A DNA stretch of 21,797 bases from a virus, in the IMG/VR virus record IMGVR_UViG_3300017727_000199, positions 1 through 21,797 of that record. The stretch is one strand, 5' to 3'. Positions 6,542-13,809 of the stretch are shown here, one piece after another; within the stretch, counting starts at the first letter, position 1; each line of letters opens with the position of its first letter. The translations under genes were made by a program, and so were the position numbers. The notes beneath the pieces were generated by a model. That model had not been told where the DNA came from and ran no database searches. It saw only the letters and a list, made by a program, of their open reading frames with translations.

Positions 6542-8387
6542 ACGCTCCCTCCAGGAGTTTCTCTATTAAGTCGATAAAAAGTTGATCAGCCTTATCCTTT
6601 CGCCCTAGGAAATACAGCGAGAAGTTTTCCGCAAACCACTCCTCGTAATTTGTATCGCCATACTCTGACGATGACTTCCGCTTTTTAGCGGAGTATTTAC
6701 CGCTACGAAACAGCTTTTCTACGGGCGGCAAAACACGACGGCCATACTTAACGTCCATCTTTGCGCCATACATTTGGTGTATGTGGTGGCCCAGCTCGTG
6801 AAATATGGTCGATCTGAACTGATCAAAATCGTTGTCCTGGTAACTTCTTGCCGACCAGGGTCGACCTCGAAACCAGTACGTCCCACCCTCGTTTGTCCAG
6901 GCGCTCAATTTCGACTGATCCCTGTTTCGACGCTCTCCATTTGTGAGTCCTTTAACCCGAGCACCCATAGTATTTGGATTGATGCCCATGATCGCATCGC
7001 CCATGTCGGCGTTTGCGCGACCTCCCGTTTTCACAAACCCCTGCAGTCTCGGCACGTTGAAGGCATCGCAAAGCCGATCCATGTCATCAAGGCACGCCTC
7101 AAGCGCGACCAGGGTATCGTCATCAAACAATCCAAGTTGATCGAATTTAGCGCCCTGGGTGCGCCCATAAAATCTCGAATATCCCCAGTGTCTCTCGTCC
7201 TGGGCGTTGTTCTTAGCCCATGCTTCGAGCCTCGATTTTGCTTTGGCAGCAGATAAGAGTTGTATCTCCTCCATACGCCTAGGATTAATATCGCCTAGCG
7301 GCTTGGCTGGCGTCGTAAATGTAAGCTCGTCAGGATCGGCGCTAAAAGTCGCCTGCTGCTGCATCATCGGCGCGAATTGCTTATCGACGCCACGCAGCTG
7401 ATCAAGAGATATAGGTCTCCCTTGCTCGTCGACAAACTTATCCAGGGTTATATTGCCCTCCCTAAATAACTTGGCCCTTCCTGGCCCGAGAACTTTATCC
7501 TGGAAGCTCTGTGGCTGCGTTTTAAGCCACTTTGAGTATGTTGTCGATGCTGATACAGGGCTGACTCCATCGGCTCCCACGGACGGCCTAGTGCCTCCCT
7601 CTGGCCCGACGTCATATTCTGGATTTACCACCATCGTGATGGTTGATCGGCAATTGAAGTGCGCGGGTGGCTTGGGGTCTTTGTCGAAGTCTCGATAAAT
7701 GACGCCGTCCCTGGACATACAAACTAGGCTTGTCCTGGCGTCTAACGTCGCGACCCACTCATACCCCTGGATCACGTCATCATTCTCTTGCATTGATAGC
7801 GTGCGAGTCTGATTCGATACGTGATTGGTCGCTGTCCTGGCTACTGTCGCCGCTCTGCGCCCCAGCAATGGCTCGAGATCACCTACGCGCTTGGCCAGCT
7901 CTTGGTTAGTGTAACCAAATACAGCCGCCTCTCTAATCTGAACTTCTATTTGATTTTTTGTATGGCGGTCGAACTCGTCTAGCATCCTGATCATAGAGTA
8001 GCCAGGGGAGCCTGGTATATTAATCAGGCTCGTATTCATTGCCGTATAGATCTGGCCTGGCGTAGGGATTGCTGCTGTGACGCCTAGCTGACCGATCACG
8101 CCCGCATTGAACTCAGCCTCATACTCGCCAAAATCCAGAAGGGCCTCGAGCAGCTCATCGCGATATGAGCCCTGCTCGGCAAGCATATACTGATACAGGT
8201 CGCCTCCTTGCTGCAGTATTCGCTGCCGACTGAAGCTCGTGAGTCCTGGCTGATCAAGCCGCTCGATAACGCTCATCAGTAGATCGGATATAAACTCCGA
8301 GGCTCGTTCTTCTCGTCCACGGGCATACCGCAGAACGAATATCTGATGCCTGGTTAAAGCATTGAGGATCTCATCGTTTGCCGACAC
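6534..8387 (-). CDS. MuF-like minor head protein with C-terminal HExxH metallopeptidase-like domain
   Basis: This 617-residue protein has two parts. Residues about 130-260 carry the Mu gpF/SPP1 gp7 head-morphogenesis pattern: RVGDLEPLLGRRAATVARTATNHVSNQTR, then EWVATLDARTSLVCMSRDG and KPPAHFNCRSTITMVV, i.e. the conserved 'D.RTs..C...dG' and 'P.H.nCRs.' motifs. Residues about 390-617 form a separate C-terminal domain with TIFHELGHHIHQ (HExxH at 530-534) and a downstream NYEEWFAENFSLYF that could supply a glutamate zinc ligand (E583 or E587). MuF proteins are portal-associated and can enter the cell with DNA; some carry toxin or enzyme C-termini. Start is GTG at 8387, overlapping the 37-residue gene by 17 nt; no better ATG exists before residue 39. 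Peptidase activity is inferred from the motif alone. Confidence 0.85.
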   Translation of the reverse strand: MSANDEILNALTRHQIFVLRYARGREERASEFISDLLMSVIERLDQPGLTSFSRQRILQQGGDLYQYMLAEQGSYRDELLEALLDFGEYEAEFNAGVIGQLGVTAAIPTPGQIYTAMNTSLINIPGSPGYSMIRMLDEFDRHTKNQIEVQIREAAVFGYTNQELAKRVGDLEPLLGRRAATVARTATNHVSNQTRTLSMQENDDVIQGYEWVATLDARTSLVCMSRDGVIYRDFDKDPKPPAHFNCRSTITMVVNPEYDVGPEGGTRPSVGADGVSPVSASTTYSKWLKTQPQSFQDKVLGPGRAKLFREGNITLDKFVDEQGRPISLDQLRGVDKQFAPMMQQQATFSADPDELTFTTPAKPLGDINPRRMEEIQLLSAAKAKSRLEAWAKNNAQDERHWGYSRFYGRTQGAKFDQLGLFDDDTLVALEACLDDMDRLCDAFNVPRLQGFVKTGGRANADMGDAIMGINPNTMGARVKGLTNGERRNRDQSKLSAWTNEGGTYWFRGRPWSARSYQDNDFDQFRSTIFHELGHHIHQMYGAKMDVKYGRRVLPPVEKLFRSGKYSAKKRKSSSEYGDTNYEEWFAENFSLYFLGRKDKADQLFIDLIEKLLEGAYG

Positions 8388-8484
8388 GCGGCTTGGCCTT
8401 CGCCTTCATCTTCTTCTTGGCTGCTGCGGCTTTCTTCTTGCCCTCAGCTGTATATGGATACTTCTTTCCCGCTACATTCGGCAT
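8371..8484 (-). CDS. Very small lysine-rich basic protein
   Basis: A 37-residue protein starting MPNVAGKKYPYTAEGKKKAA, followed by AAKKKMKAKAKPRVGKR. Fourteen of its 37 residues are Lys or Arg, giving a histone H1-tail-like or AAKKK-type basic peptide. AGGTGAGAT precedes the ATG at 8484-8482, a good Shine-Dalgarno, and the gene overlaps the GTG start of the MuF-like gene, which couples them. Similar 'PNV.GKKYPYT..GKKAA' peptides are familiar near portal genes of environmental phages. A DNA- or RNA-binding or internal head protein role is inferred from charge and position only. Confidence 0.75.
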   Translation of the reverse strand: MPNVAGKKYPYTAEGKKKAAAAKKKMKAKAKPRVGKR

Positions 8485-8492
8485 ATCTCACC

Positions 8493-8774
8493 TCACCATT
8501 TGGATTTGTTGGCCCAGTAGGCCGCTGACATCTTACCCTTTGCGATGTTCTTTGCGTGACGCGCCTTGAATGACTTGCGCCTGGCAGCTGCAGACTTGCT
8601 CTCGCCTTCACGCTTAGGTGATCCCGAGACGCCTTGCTGCCCATATCGGATCAGTTTGACTTTATCGCCCTCTTTAGCCAGGACGACGTGAGACTTGGTG
8701 GCGTGCTTTGGCGTGCGCTTTGGCTTGTTAAAGCCTGACAGCCCATATCTTTCGAGTCGCGGATCTTTCGCCAT
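8493..8774 (-). CDS. Small basic phage protein (DUF6321-like)
   Basis: This 93-residue, very basic protein starts with MAKDPRLERYGLSGFNKPKR. It carries the segment KLIRYGQQGVSGSPKREGE and then AAARRKSFKARHAKNIAKGKMSAAYWANKSKW, a conserved family common in phages of aquatic bacteria and usually listed as a domain of unknown function (DUF6321 as I recall). The repeated 'RYG..G.sg' elements (residues 9-14 and 43-50) suggest an internal duplication. The start ATG shares one base with the portal stop (TGATG at 8772-8776). It lies between portal and MuF-like genes with another basic peptide after it, so a packaged or portal-associated nucleic-acid-binding role is plausible but unproven. Confidence 0.8.
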   Translation of the reverse strand: MAKDPRLERYGLSGFNKPKRTPKHATKSHVVLAKEGDKVKLIRYGQQGVSGSPKREGESKSAAARRKSFKARHAKNIAKGKMSAAYWANKSKW

Positions 8775-10174
8775 CAGCTAAGAACTGGGGGAAGGTCGCC
8801 CAGCTCCTCTTTGACGTCTTCCAGGGATCGAGTGCCATCGATAATGCCTGCAGCCTTCAAGCGATTAAAGATGTCCTGGTCGCTGATTATCTGCCTATCC
8901 ATGAGCGTGACCATCGACATAATGAGCTGCGGATCGACCGACTTGTCATAGAACTCGCGATTGATCTCGATGACCACCTCGTCAGGCGTTCCCATGAACT
9001 CAGCGCACCATCGGACACATTGCTGCAGTGCGGCAGATAGGTTGCCCACGATGTCGCCCAGGACGCTGTTCTCCGATGCAAATCGTATCCTGGCGCCCTC
9101 TGCTGTCTCATTGCTGCCTCGATCGGTGATGATACGTGCACCGATTGCGACCATGGCCTGCTCTTTGGCTCGCATCGCTTCCATAACGAGCTGATTAGCT
9201 TGTGGCTGCAGCAGAGTGGCGCCGCCTGTCTCCCCCAGAATGTGACCAGCACGAGATCCCAGCTTGATGCCCTCGGGATTAGCCTCGAAGAACTCGTCAG
9301 CATTGAGGCTGTGCGTAATAAACAGCGTGGGCTGCCCTGTGATGAAGCAGCTCTCCTCGTAGTCGGCTGAGTTGCGATAGTGCGCGATATTAACGTCAGC
9401 GATATCTGACAGCGGCGCATCATCAATTGTCGAGTCGTTGTTCTTGCTACCCACAAATATGCCAGGGATGCGGTCCCAGGTGCTGCCGTCTGACCGTCTT
9501 GGGTAGATCTCATCGCTGTACGGCATCTCGTCGCGATAGACCTGCTGTGTATAGCCATCCTCTCGCAGCCTAAGTACTCGGTATTGCACCTCCATGTCAT
9601 GACCGAACTCGTCATCGCCCGATCGGTAATCCTCAGCCAGGACGACCATAGTCAGCACCTTGCGGCCTGCCATCGTATCGGTGCACCAGTTGATCACCTG
9701 CTCTGCGGTGTACGGAATAACGGACGCTTTTAGATCCAGGCGAGCAATGTCCTCAAGCGATAGGTCACCATCAGCCTGCGGATAGTCGACCAAAAGGAAC
9801 GCCCTGCCGCACTCGAGCAGGTTTGACAGCTCATCCTTTGCCAGCTGCTCTATGCCTAGGCCGTCACCACTCGCGTCATCGATCAAATACTCCAATCCAG
9901 GCGGAACCTCAATCTTGGGCTCCTTTCGGAATGCAGCACCGACCAGGGCGTTTTTTGTACGTCCCGTGAAGTTGGTAAACAGTGCTCGCTTTAAATACTG
10001 ACGATATCGAACTGACTGAGCCCCTAAAGCGTCGTCATTGCTCTCTGCGTCTGGTACGGGTAGGTAGGTATGGCGTTTCTCTTTAACCGCCACGGAGCCT
10101 CTCACAGCGTCTCGCGTCTTAGTCCACGAAGGCTTATACAGCTCATAGTTTGGGTGCTTATTACTGACCGACAT
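8774..10174 (-). CDS. Portal protein (DUF4055-type)
   Basis: This is the dodecameric ring through which DNA enters and leaves the head. The 466-residue product has the DUF4055-type portal pattern: N-terminal YELYKPSWTKTRDAVRGSVAVKEK, YLPVP, then YRQYLKRALFTNFTGRTKNALVGAAFRKEP (the 'R...y..ra.f.N.t..tv..l.g.vFr..p' motif), GRAFLLVDYP and SASE-like RIRFASENSVLGDIVGNLSAAL near the C-terminus. An upstream GTG at 10183 would add three residues, but only the ATG at 10174-10172 has a properly spaced Shine-Dalgarno (AGGTGA, 5 nt away), so I start there. It follows terL by a short gap and shares one base with the next gene. Length and gene order fit well. Confidence 0.9.
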   Translation of the reverse strand: MSVSNKHPNYELYKPSWTKTRDAVRGSVAVKEKRHTYLPVPDAESNDDALGAQSVRYRQYLKRALFTNFTGRTKNALVGAAFRKEPKIEVPPGLEYLIDDASGDGLGIEQLAKDELSNLLECGRAFLLVDYPQADGDLSLEDIARLDLKASVIPYTAEQVINWCTDTMAGRKVLTMVVLAEDYRSGDDEFGHDMEVQYRVLRLREDGYTQQVYRDEMPYSDEIYPRRSDGSTWDRIPGIFVGSKNNDSTIDDAPLSDIADVNIAHYRNSADYEESCFITGQPTLFITHSLNADEFFEANPEGIKLGSRAGHILGETGGATLLQPQANQLVMEAMRAKEQAMVAIGARIITDRGSNETAEGARIRFASENSVLGDIVGNLSAALQQCVRWCAEFMGTPDEVVIEINREFYDKSVDPQLIMSMVTLMDRQIISDQDIFNRLKAAGIIDGTRSLEDVKEELGDLPPVLS

Positions 10175-10207
10175 TGGCGTCACCTAATAATGTGAATCGT
10201 GATTTTA

Positions 10208-11443
10208 TCATAGGGTGAATCTGATGGGCACATGAGCCACTGGCTTTACGATTGGCATCTCATACGCGATCGGGTAGGTCGTCGCGTCGTTCTGGTGATC
10301 CCGCCCGTTTGATTTGTCAGGCTCGCCATTCTTGTACACCTGCTGCTCCAGGCACTCAGCTGTCACTGGGCACTTGGATGCGTTGACCTTTACCCTGCCA
10401 GACTCCAGCGCTGCATTCATCGCCATGATGCGATCCTTGACCATAGGGTTTCGCTTGTTGACGCGAACCCATAGGCCAGCCTGCTCGAGTAGCGCGATAT
10501 CCGACTTGGAAGCGTCGACCGTCTTGCGGCTCTTACCACTTGCGTCAGGATAGATATACACCTGGTTCTCGCTGTAACGACTCTGAATGATCTTAACCAT
10601 CTCAGGCGTGTCATACATATTGACCAGCTCGTCGACAGCGTGCCAGGTACGGCCACCGTCGCGTTGAACGTATACGGTCGCTGCCTGCTTGGTGACGTTA
10701 AAGTCGCAGCCAATGAATAGCGGCTCGCCTTCTCTGATCTCCTCGTCACTCGAGCAAGCATGACGGTTGTAGCTTGTATATACCGTTCCTGACGTGAGAT
10801 TGACAAACCGACCCTCAAGGTACGCCTGCAAGAGATGCTCAGGGTAGGCGCTTTGTAATGACTCGATATAACCGTCAGGCAAATGTGGATTGCTTTTGGT
10901 TGGCGCCTGGATGATCTCATAGCCTGGCTTGGCCTCTTTTCGCCATTGCTCGTATACGAACTTAAACCCCTCAGGCGTTGTCGTCACTCCAATCGTATTA
11001 AAGCCATTCTTCTTCTGGCGGTTTCTTGCCATGACCTGGCGCCATACGTGAGCAGCGTCATCTCGCTTCAGTGTATCCAGCTCATCGATATCGGCGTCTG
11101 CGTGCTCATATCCGACTATACGGTTGGGATTCTCCATCGATCGAAACATGACAGTGCCATAGCCTTGGACGTCGATCTGATTGAGAGGCGTCTTTTGCAG
11201 CCTATACGGAATCTCTAGCTCTGTGAGGATCTGCTCAAAGCGCGGCCAGGCGATCATTCGTATCAGGTCATAGGTAGGCTCATAGAATCCGCGATTCACG
11301 CCAGGATTAGCCAGAAGGCCCGTTATACAGCGCAAGATTGCTGCCTCTGTCTTACCTGCTCCGAACCCAGCAACAAAAGCGGGGAACCTTGCCCCCGTCA
11401 TCATGTATTTATACTGGGGAACCGTCGGCTCAATCGACGCCAT
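10208..11443 (-). CDS. terL: Terminase large subunit
   Basis: This ATPase-nuclease motor (411 residues) cuts concatemers and drives DNA into the procapsid. The ATPase has Walker A GFGAGKT (residues 26-32) and Walker B ADIDELD (D120, E121), followed by the coupling motif TTTPEG (154-159). The nuclease domain shows the expected acidic residues: GCDFN (D247), YIYPDASG (D300) and HQNDATTY (D386), the RNase H-like triad. Length is slightly short but complete for this family. The ATG at 11443 lies inside the end of the terS gene (14-nt overlap); its Shine-Dalgarno is weak, so translation is probably coupled. Confidence 0.97.
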   Translation of the reverse strand: MASIEPTVPQYKYMMTGARFPAFVAGFGAGKTEAAILRCITGLLANPGVNRGFYEPTYDLIRMIAWPRFEQILTELEIPYRLQKTPLNQIDVQGYGTVMFRSMENPNRIVGYEHADADIDELDTLKRDDAAHVWRQVMARNRQKKNGFNTIGVTTTPEGFKFVYEQWRKEAKPGYEIIQAPTKSNPHLPDGYIESLQSAYPEHLLQAYLEGRFVNLTSGTVYTSYNRHACSSDEEIREGEPLFIGCDFNVTKQAATVYVQRDGGRTWHAVDELVNMYDTPEMVKIIQSRYSENQVYIYPDASGKSRKTVDASKSDIALLEQAGLWVRVNKRNPMVKDRIMAMNAALESGRVKVNASKCPVTAECLEQQVYKNGEPDKSNGRDHQNDATTYPIAYEMPIVKPVAHVPIRFTL

Positions 11444-11720
11444 CAGGCTTAACTATGTTGACCACGATGGGAGCTGCTTGATCGTTAATGATGTGCTCTT
11501 CCTTCATATCAGGCAGATACTTGTTGAGTAAACGTAGGCGCTGCTCGTTGGCGACCTTGCGTTTTGTCAGCTCTTTATCAAACGTCTCTGAGGCCGTATC
11601 CAGATGCTCTATTTTCTCAATGTTATCAAGTATGTATGTAACTGAGCCTCTGCTCGATAAATAGTCGCGCAGCTCGCTCTGTCTTATAGCTCTGTTCTTT
11701 TGTGCTGCTGTCTTAGCCAT
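11430..11720 (-). CDS. terS: Terminase small subunit (putative)
   Basis: This 96-residue protein is assigned by position immediately upstream of terL and by its shape: a basic N-terminus (MAKTAAQKNRAIRQSELRDYL) and then a predicted helical hairpin (ILDNIEKIEHLDTASETFDKELTKRKVANEQRLRLL) that could be the oligomerisation region. A C-terminal strand (IVVNIVKPDGVD) could be the part that contacts TerL or the portal. Small subunits recognise the packaging site. It lacks a clear long HTH domain and is shorter than many TerS proteins, so DNA recognition by this protein is inferred. It starts 8 nt inside the preceding small gene. Confidence 0.65.
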   Translation of the reverse strand: MAKTAAQKNRAIRQSELRDYLSSRGSVTYILDNIEKIEHLDTASETFDKELTKRKVANEQRLRLLNKYLPDMKEEHIINDQAAPIVVNIVKPDGVD

Positions 11721-11919
11721 TGTCGGGATGTCCGATATTTAGCGCCCAATATTCGCCTCTTTCATTACCAGACCGAATCACGCCGACAGCGATCTCCCCT
11801 GGCTCCATTGGGTAGGTTTCGACAGTACCGTCAGAAAACGCCACCAAATACAGGCCAGGCTCGCGAGGCATCTCACCAGGAGCCACTGGGCTCCATAGCA
11901 GTGTTACGATCTGTTCCAT
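11713..11919 (-). CDS. Small protein upstream of terminase
   Basis: This 68-residue protein is the first gene after the early terminator. It starts MEQIVTLLWSPVAPGEMPRE and contains PGLYLVAFSDGTVETYPMEPGE and WALNIGHPDNG. The 'epGlYlv...dG' beginning resembles small phage proteins of DUF551-like or other strand-rich families, but I do not recognise a named one. The frame extends five codons further to an ATG at 11934, but that ATG abuts the terminator T-tract and has no ribosome binding site, so I prefer the ATG at 11919. Its overlap with terS suggests co-translation with packaging genes. Confidence 0.65.
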   Translation of the reverse strand: MEQIVTLLWSPVAPGEMPREPGLYLVAFSDGTVETYPMEPGEIAVGVIRSGNERGEYWALNIGHPDNG

Positions 11920-11934
11920 AGCTCTATTGTACAT

Positions 11935-11972
11935 AAAAAAAGACCCCAGGGCCTGCCACGAACCTTGGGGTC
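11935..11972 (-). terminator. Intrinsic terminator ending the early block
   Basis: On the minus strand a GACCCCA/TGGGGTC stem (11972-11966 with 11948-11942), extended by a GG/CC pair across a bulge, is followed directly by seven T residues (11941-11935). It lies between the last early gene (ends 12020) and the packaging genes, and so marks the early/late border. Confidence 0.88.
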
Positions 11973-11976
11973 AAAA

Positions 11977-12009
11977 TAGGCGAAGCCAAAAGGAATAAAA
12001 CCTCGCCTA
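11977..12009 (-). terminator. Possible second hairpin in front of the early terminator
   Basis: TAGGCGA (11977-11983) and TCGCCTA (12003-12009) form a perfect 7-bp inverted repeat around a 19-nt AT-rich loop. On the minus strand it is followed by TTTTGACC. The large loop and short T-run make it a weak terminator; it could instead protect the 3' end of early mRNA or take part in antitermination. Confidence 0.4.
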
Positions 12010-12019
12010 ACCTTAAACA

Positions 12020-12148
12020 TTACGAGTCGTCTGCCTCCTCAGCGCATTGCCAGCAGACACTATCATCAAAGCGATCATCCTCGACAATAGACTCCTCACT
12101 CCAATACCTTCGATCACAAGCGGGACAGTCGAACGGGTACTCCATCAT
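12020..12148 (-). CDS. Small zinc-ribbon-like protein
   Basis: A 42-residue, strongly acidic protein with two CxxC knuckles: CPAC (residues 8-11) and CWQC (residues 32-35), spaced as in a zinc ribbon. The start ATG (12148-12146) overlaps the stop of the upstream gene as ATGA, and a second in-frame Met follows it. It is the last gene before the terminator. Small zinc ribbons in phage early regions often bind nucleic acid or host RNA polymerase, but the role here is unknown. Support comes from the Cys pattern and the overlap. Confidence 0.7.
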   Translation of the reverse strand: MMEYPFDCPACDRRYWSEESIVEDDRFDDSVCWQCAEEADDS

Positions 12149-12345
12149 GATCTTACCCTCGTCAATCTATCCAGGTAGTTGGAATACCGCACTATCTCTA
12201 GTGGCGGCTCCTCATTCTCGGACAGCTTTACCACGCTGAAGTCATACAGTATCGCAGCGTCTTCCTTCCATCGCCTGGTCATTGTATGAGCCGCCTGGAG
12301 CGCGATCTCCCACTCCTCCTCGAGCCATTCAATATCACCTTCCAT
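12145..12345 (-). CDS. Small acidic protein of unknown function
   Basis: A 66-residue protein starting MEGDIEWLEEEWEIALQAAH. The start at 12345-12343 is preferred because GGGGGTGAT, close to a full-length Shine-Dalgarno, ends right before it. An upstream in-frame ATG at 12357 would add four residues but lies inside the previous gene. The protein looks helical and acidic, with LYDFSVVKLSENEEPPLEIVRYSNYLDRLTR after a basic MTRRWKED patch. No family recognised. It is tied by ATGA overlap to the zinc-ribbon gene. Confidence 0.65.
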   Translation of the reverse strand: MEGDIEWLEEEWEIALQAAHTMTRRWKEDAAILYDFSVVKLSENEEPPLEIVRYSNYLDRLTRVRS

Positions 12346-12347
12346 AA

Positions 12348-12779
12348 TCACCCCCATTTGATATCAAGCTCACTGTATTTGAACATAGGCTCTATGTCGT
12401 CACCGAGAGGCTTTCGCCCTGGCGGCGTTCCTCCTGCTATGCGTAGTTTCGGGCTAGAGAGAACTTGCTCGCCGTCAGAGATCTTGACCATACCGAATCG
12501 CTGATTGTGATGAAAGAGCAGAAAAAACGGCTTGCCCGTGAATAGAGCCAGCTGACAGCCTTCGATCATCTTTGGGACATTGACGCCGAGGAAAGGCGAT
12601 TTGGTTTTGTAGACCTTAACCTCAGCCCACGCCACCACTTTACCATCTCGCTGATAGGCAGCATCGATGCGATACTTGGCGCCGTTTCCTAGCTTTGTCC
12701 ACTTGGCCCCGTACTTATTCGCAAAGTGATCCAGGACCATGGCCTCATTAATGAGATCTTGTTTCGTCTCACGAAGCAT
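12348..12779 (-). CDS. Putative PD-(D/E)XK nuclease-fold protein
   Basis: A 143-residue protein with a layout resembling small PD-(D/E)XK nucleases or resolvases: an early acidic helix (LINEAMVLDHFANKYG, E12), then YRIDAAYQRDG with a candidate catalytic D39, a strand with AEVKVY (E53-x-K55), and a later helix starting at VPKMIEGCQLAL with K70. The rest contains FFLLFHHNQRFGMVKI. The frame could start as early as 12860, but that portion overlaps the membrane-protein gene. The ATG at 12779 has GAGGT 5 nt upstream and overlaps that gene by only 11 nt. A role in DNA processing or recombination is inferred from the motif order only. Confidence 0.6.
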   Translation of the reverse strand: MLRETKQDLINEAMVLDHFANKYGAKWTKLGNGAKYRIDAAYQRDGKVVAWAEVKVYKTKSPFLGVNVPKMIEGCQLALFTGKPFFLLFHHNQRFGMVKISDGEQVLSSPKLRIAGGTPPGRKPLGDDIEPMFKYSELDIKWG

Positions 12780-12957
12780 CGCAGACCTCATCGGCAATCT
12801 CTTTATAGTCAGGCCAGTGACCTCCGAGAACCTGGTCGCAGTAGAACTGCTGCTCTGCAATCTCGTCCTCCATGTCCATGCTGCCTGCTATACCGACCAG
12901 CAACAAAACAACAAACACAGCGCCACCGTAAGCGATCTTTTCGTTGAGGGCGATCAT
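12769..12957 (-). CDS. Small single-pass membrane protein
   Basis: A 62-residue protein with a short cytoplasmic-type N-terminus (MIALNEKIAYG), one hydrophobic segment of about 15 residues (GAVFVVLLLVGIAG, residues 11-25) and an acidic soluble tail (DMEDEIAEQQFYCDQVLGG, then HWPDYKEIADEVCDAS) with two cysteines. It could sit in the inner membrane with the tail outside. It is in the early block, linked by ATGA to its upstream neighbour, so it is unlikely to be a spanin; superinfection control or host modulation is possible but not shown. The Cys-containing tail resembles many small phage membrane proteins of unknown function. Confidence 0.7.
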   Translation of the reverse strand: MIALNEKIAYGGAVFVVLLLVGIAGSMDMEDEIAEQQFYCDQVLGGHWPDYKEIADEVCDAS

Positions 12958-13160
12958 ATATTTTCTCCCACTAAGTGGCGCAGCTGACGGAAACCTGCTC
13001 TATCCTCAAGAAGGGCCTCCATTGTCCTATACTGCGTTTCCAGGATATATCGAGACTTCAGCACCTCGACGACTATTGCTCGAATCTCTGATTGCGTCAG
13101 ATACAGATCAGGCTTTGCCAGGAATGCCTCGAGCACGATGTTTGATGGTGCGCGGCTCAT
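12954..13160 (-). CDS. Small helical protein of unknown function
   Basis: A 68-residue protein starting MSRAPSNIVLEAFLAKPDLY, with LTQSEIRAIVVEVLKSRYILETQYRTMEALLEDRAG as a predicted long helical region and a basic-aromatic end (FRQLRHLVGENI). ATGA overlaps join it to both neighbours, which supports it as a real gene in a translationally coupled string. No family recognised; there are no cysteines or catalytic motifs. Confidence 0.65.
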   Translation of the reverse strand: MSRAPSNIVLEAFLAKPDLYLTQSEIRAIVVEVLKSRYILETQYRTMEALLEDRAGFRQLRHLVGENI

Positions 13161-13393
13161 GATCGCGCCTCCTTAGCGATGAACGCCTTAACAGTGCCGC
13201 TGAACTTGCTGGCTCGCTCGTTAAAGTCGGCCACATCTTTGAGATACAGCTCCTCGGGCAAAACGCCAGCCTCTTGCGCCTTATCGATAACATAGATCCA
13301 CTCGGCATTGGTGCAGTTGACCAGGGCGGAGCGACAGATACGATCCATCACGTCCTTCTTGCTGGTGTCGATTTTGGTTACGCGGTTATTCAT
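13157..13393 (-). CDS. Small protein of unknown function
   Basis: A 78-residue, mostly helical protein starting MNNRVTKIDTSKKDVMDRIC, with ALVNCTNAEWIYVIDKAQEAGVLPEELYLKDVADFNERASKFSGTVKAFIAKEARS. GGAGGGTAAG lies just before the ATG at 13393, a strong ribosome site. It is the first of three overlapping small genes (ATGA at 13157-13160). No family recognised. Confidence 0.68.
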   Translation of the reverse strand: MNNRVTKIDTSKKDVMDRICRSALVNCTNAEWIYVIDKAQEAGVLPEELYLKDVADFNERASKFSGTVKAFIAKEARS

Positions 13394-13413
13394 GACTTAC
13401 CCTCCAGGTAAAG

Positions 13414-13429
13414 GGCCGCTTATGCGGCC
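13414..13429 (-). other. GC hairpin at the end of the 13420-13809 gene
   Basis: GGCCGC and GCGGCC (13414-13419 and 13424-13429) form a perfect 6-bp inverted repeat with a TTAT loop (ATAA on the minus strand), overlapping the stop codon of the upstream gene. On the minus strand it is followed by CCTTTACC, too poor in T for a full terminator. It may act as an attenuator or 3'-end stabiliser. Confidence 0.45.
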
Positions 13430-13809
13430 ACGTCTTCTTTGATCTGCTCGTCGATTACCATGTAGTGGAAAACGAGCTGCGCGGCCAGTGTGACATGATC
13501 ATCGAGATCACGAGGCTGAACAGGCTGAGATGAAATTTCGATATCAGCATCCTCTAGAAGGCGCTCTGCTTTGCGCTTATCGTCTGGGTCTATAAAGTCG
13601 CTAACGCTTGCAGCCTTAATTGCAGCGAGGAACTTGTAAGCCGATGCGCCGTTGACCATTTTGTGATCGCAGATATCCCTTGTTTGGCGAATGTTCAAGC
13701 TATCGGCGTTCCAGCTATTCCACAGGCCGTCCATTTTTAGATGGTTAATCTCTTTGATAAACATCTGAGCAACGTACTGAGCTTCGGATTTGATTGCTGT
13801 GTAGTTCAT
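13420..13809 (-). CDS. First gene of the second early operon, unknown function
   Basis: A 129-residue, helical and acidic protein starting MNYTAIKSEAQYVAQMFIKE, with LWNSWNADSLNIRQTRDICDHKMVNGASAYKFLAAIKAASVSDFIDPDDKRKAERLLEDADIEI and a C-terminal LAAQLVFHYMVIDEQIKEDVAA. No catalytic motif or family recognised. AAAAGGAAGC gives a Shine-Dalgarno before the ATG at 13809. It is preceded by the promoter/operator-like gap at 13810-13926, so it is likely the most strongly expressed gene of this accessory block. Confidence 0.7.
   Translation of the reverse strand: MNYTAIKSEAQYVAQMFIKEINHLKMDGLWNSWNADSLNIRQTRDICDHKMVNGASAYKFLAAIKAASVSDFIDPDDKRKAERLLEDADIEISSQPVQPRDLDDHVTLAAQLVFHYMVIDEQIKEDVAA

Noticed and set aside
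8887-9615. 242-residue minus-strand frame inside the portal gene
   Set aside because: Out-of-frame shadow rich in Ser/Arg; the portal frame explains the region with conserved motifs.
10175-10183. GTG start of the portal gene at 10183
   Set aside because: No ribosome binding site for the GTG; AGGTGA is correctly spaced for the ATG at 10174.
12780-12860. N-terminal extension of the nuclease-like gene
   Set aside because: Overlaps the membrane-protein gene in another frame and has no better ribosome site; the ATG at 12779 has GAGGT at proper spacing.
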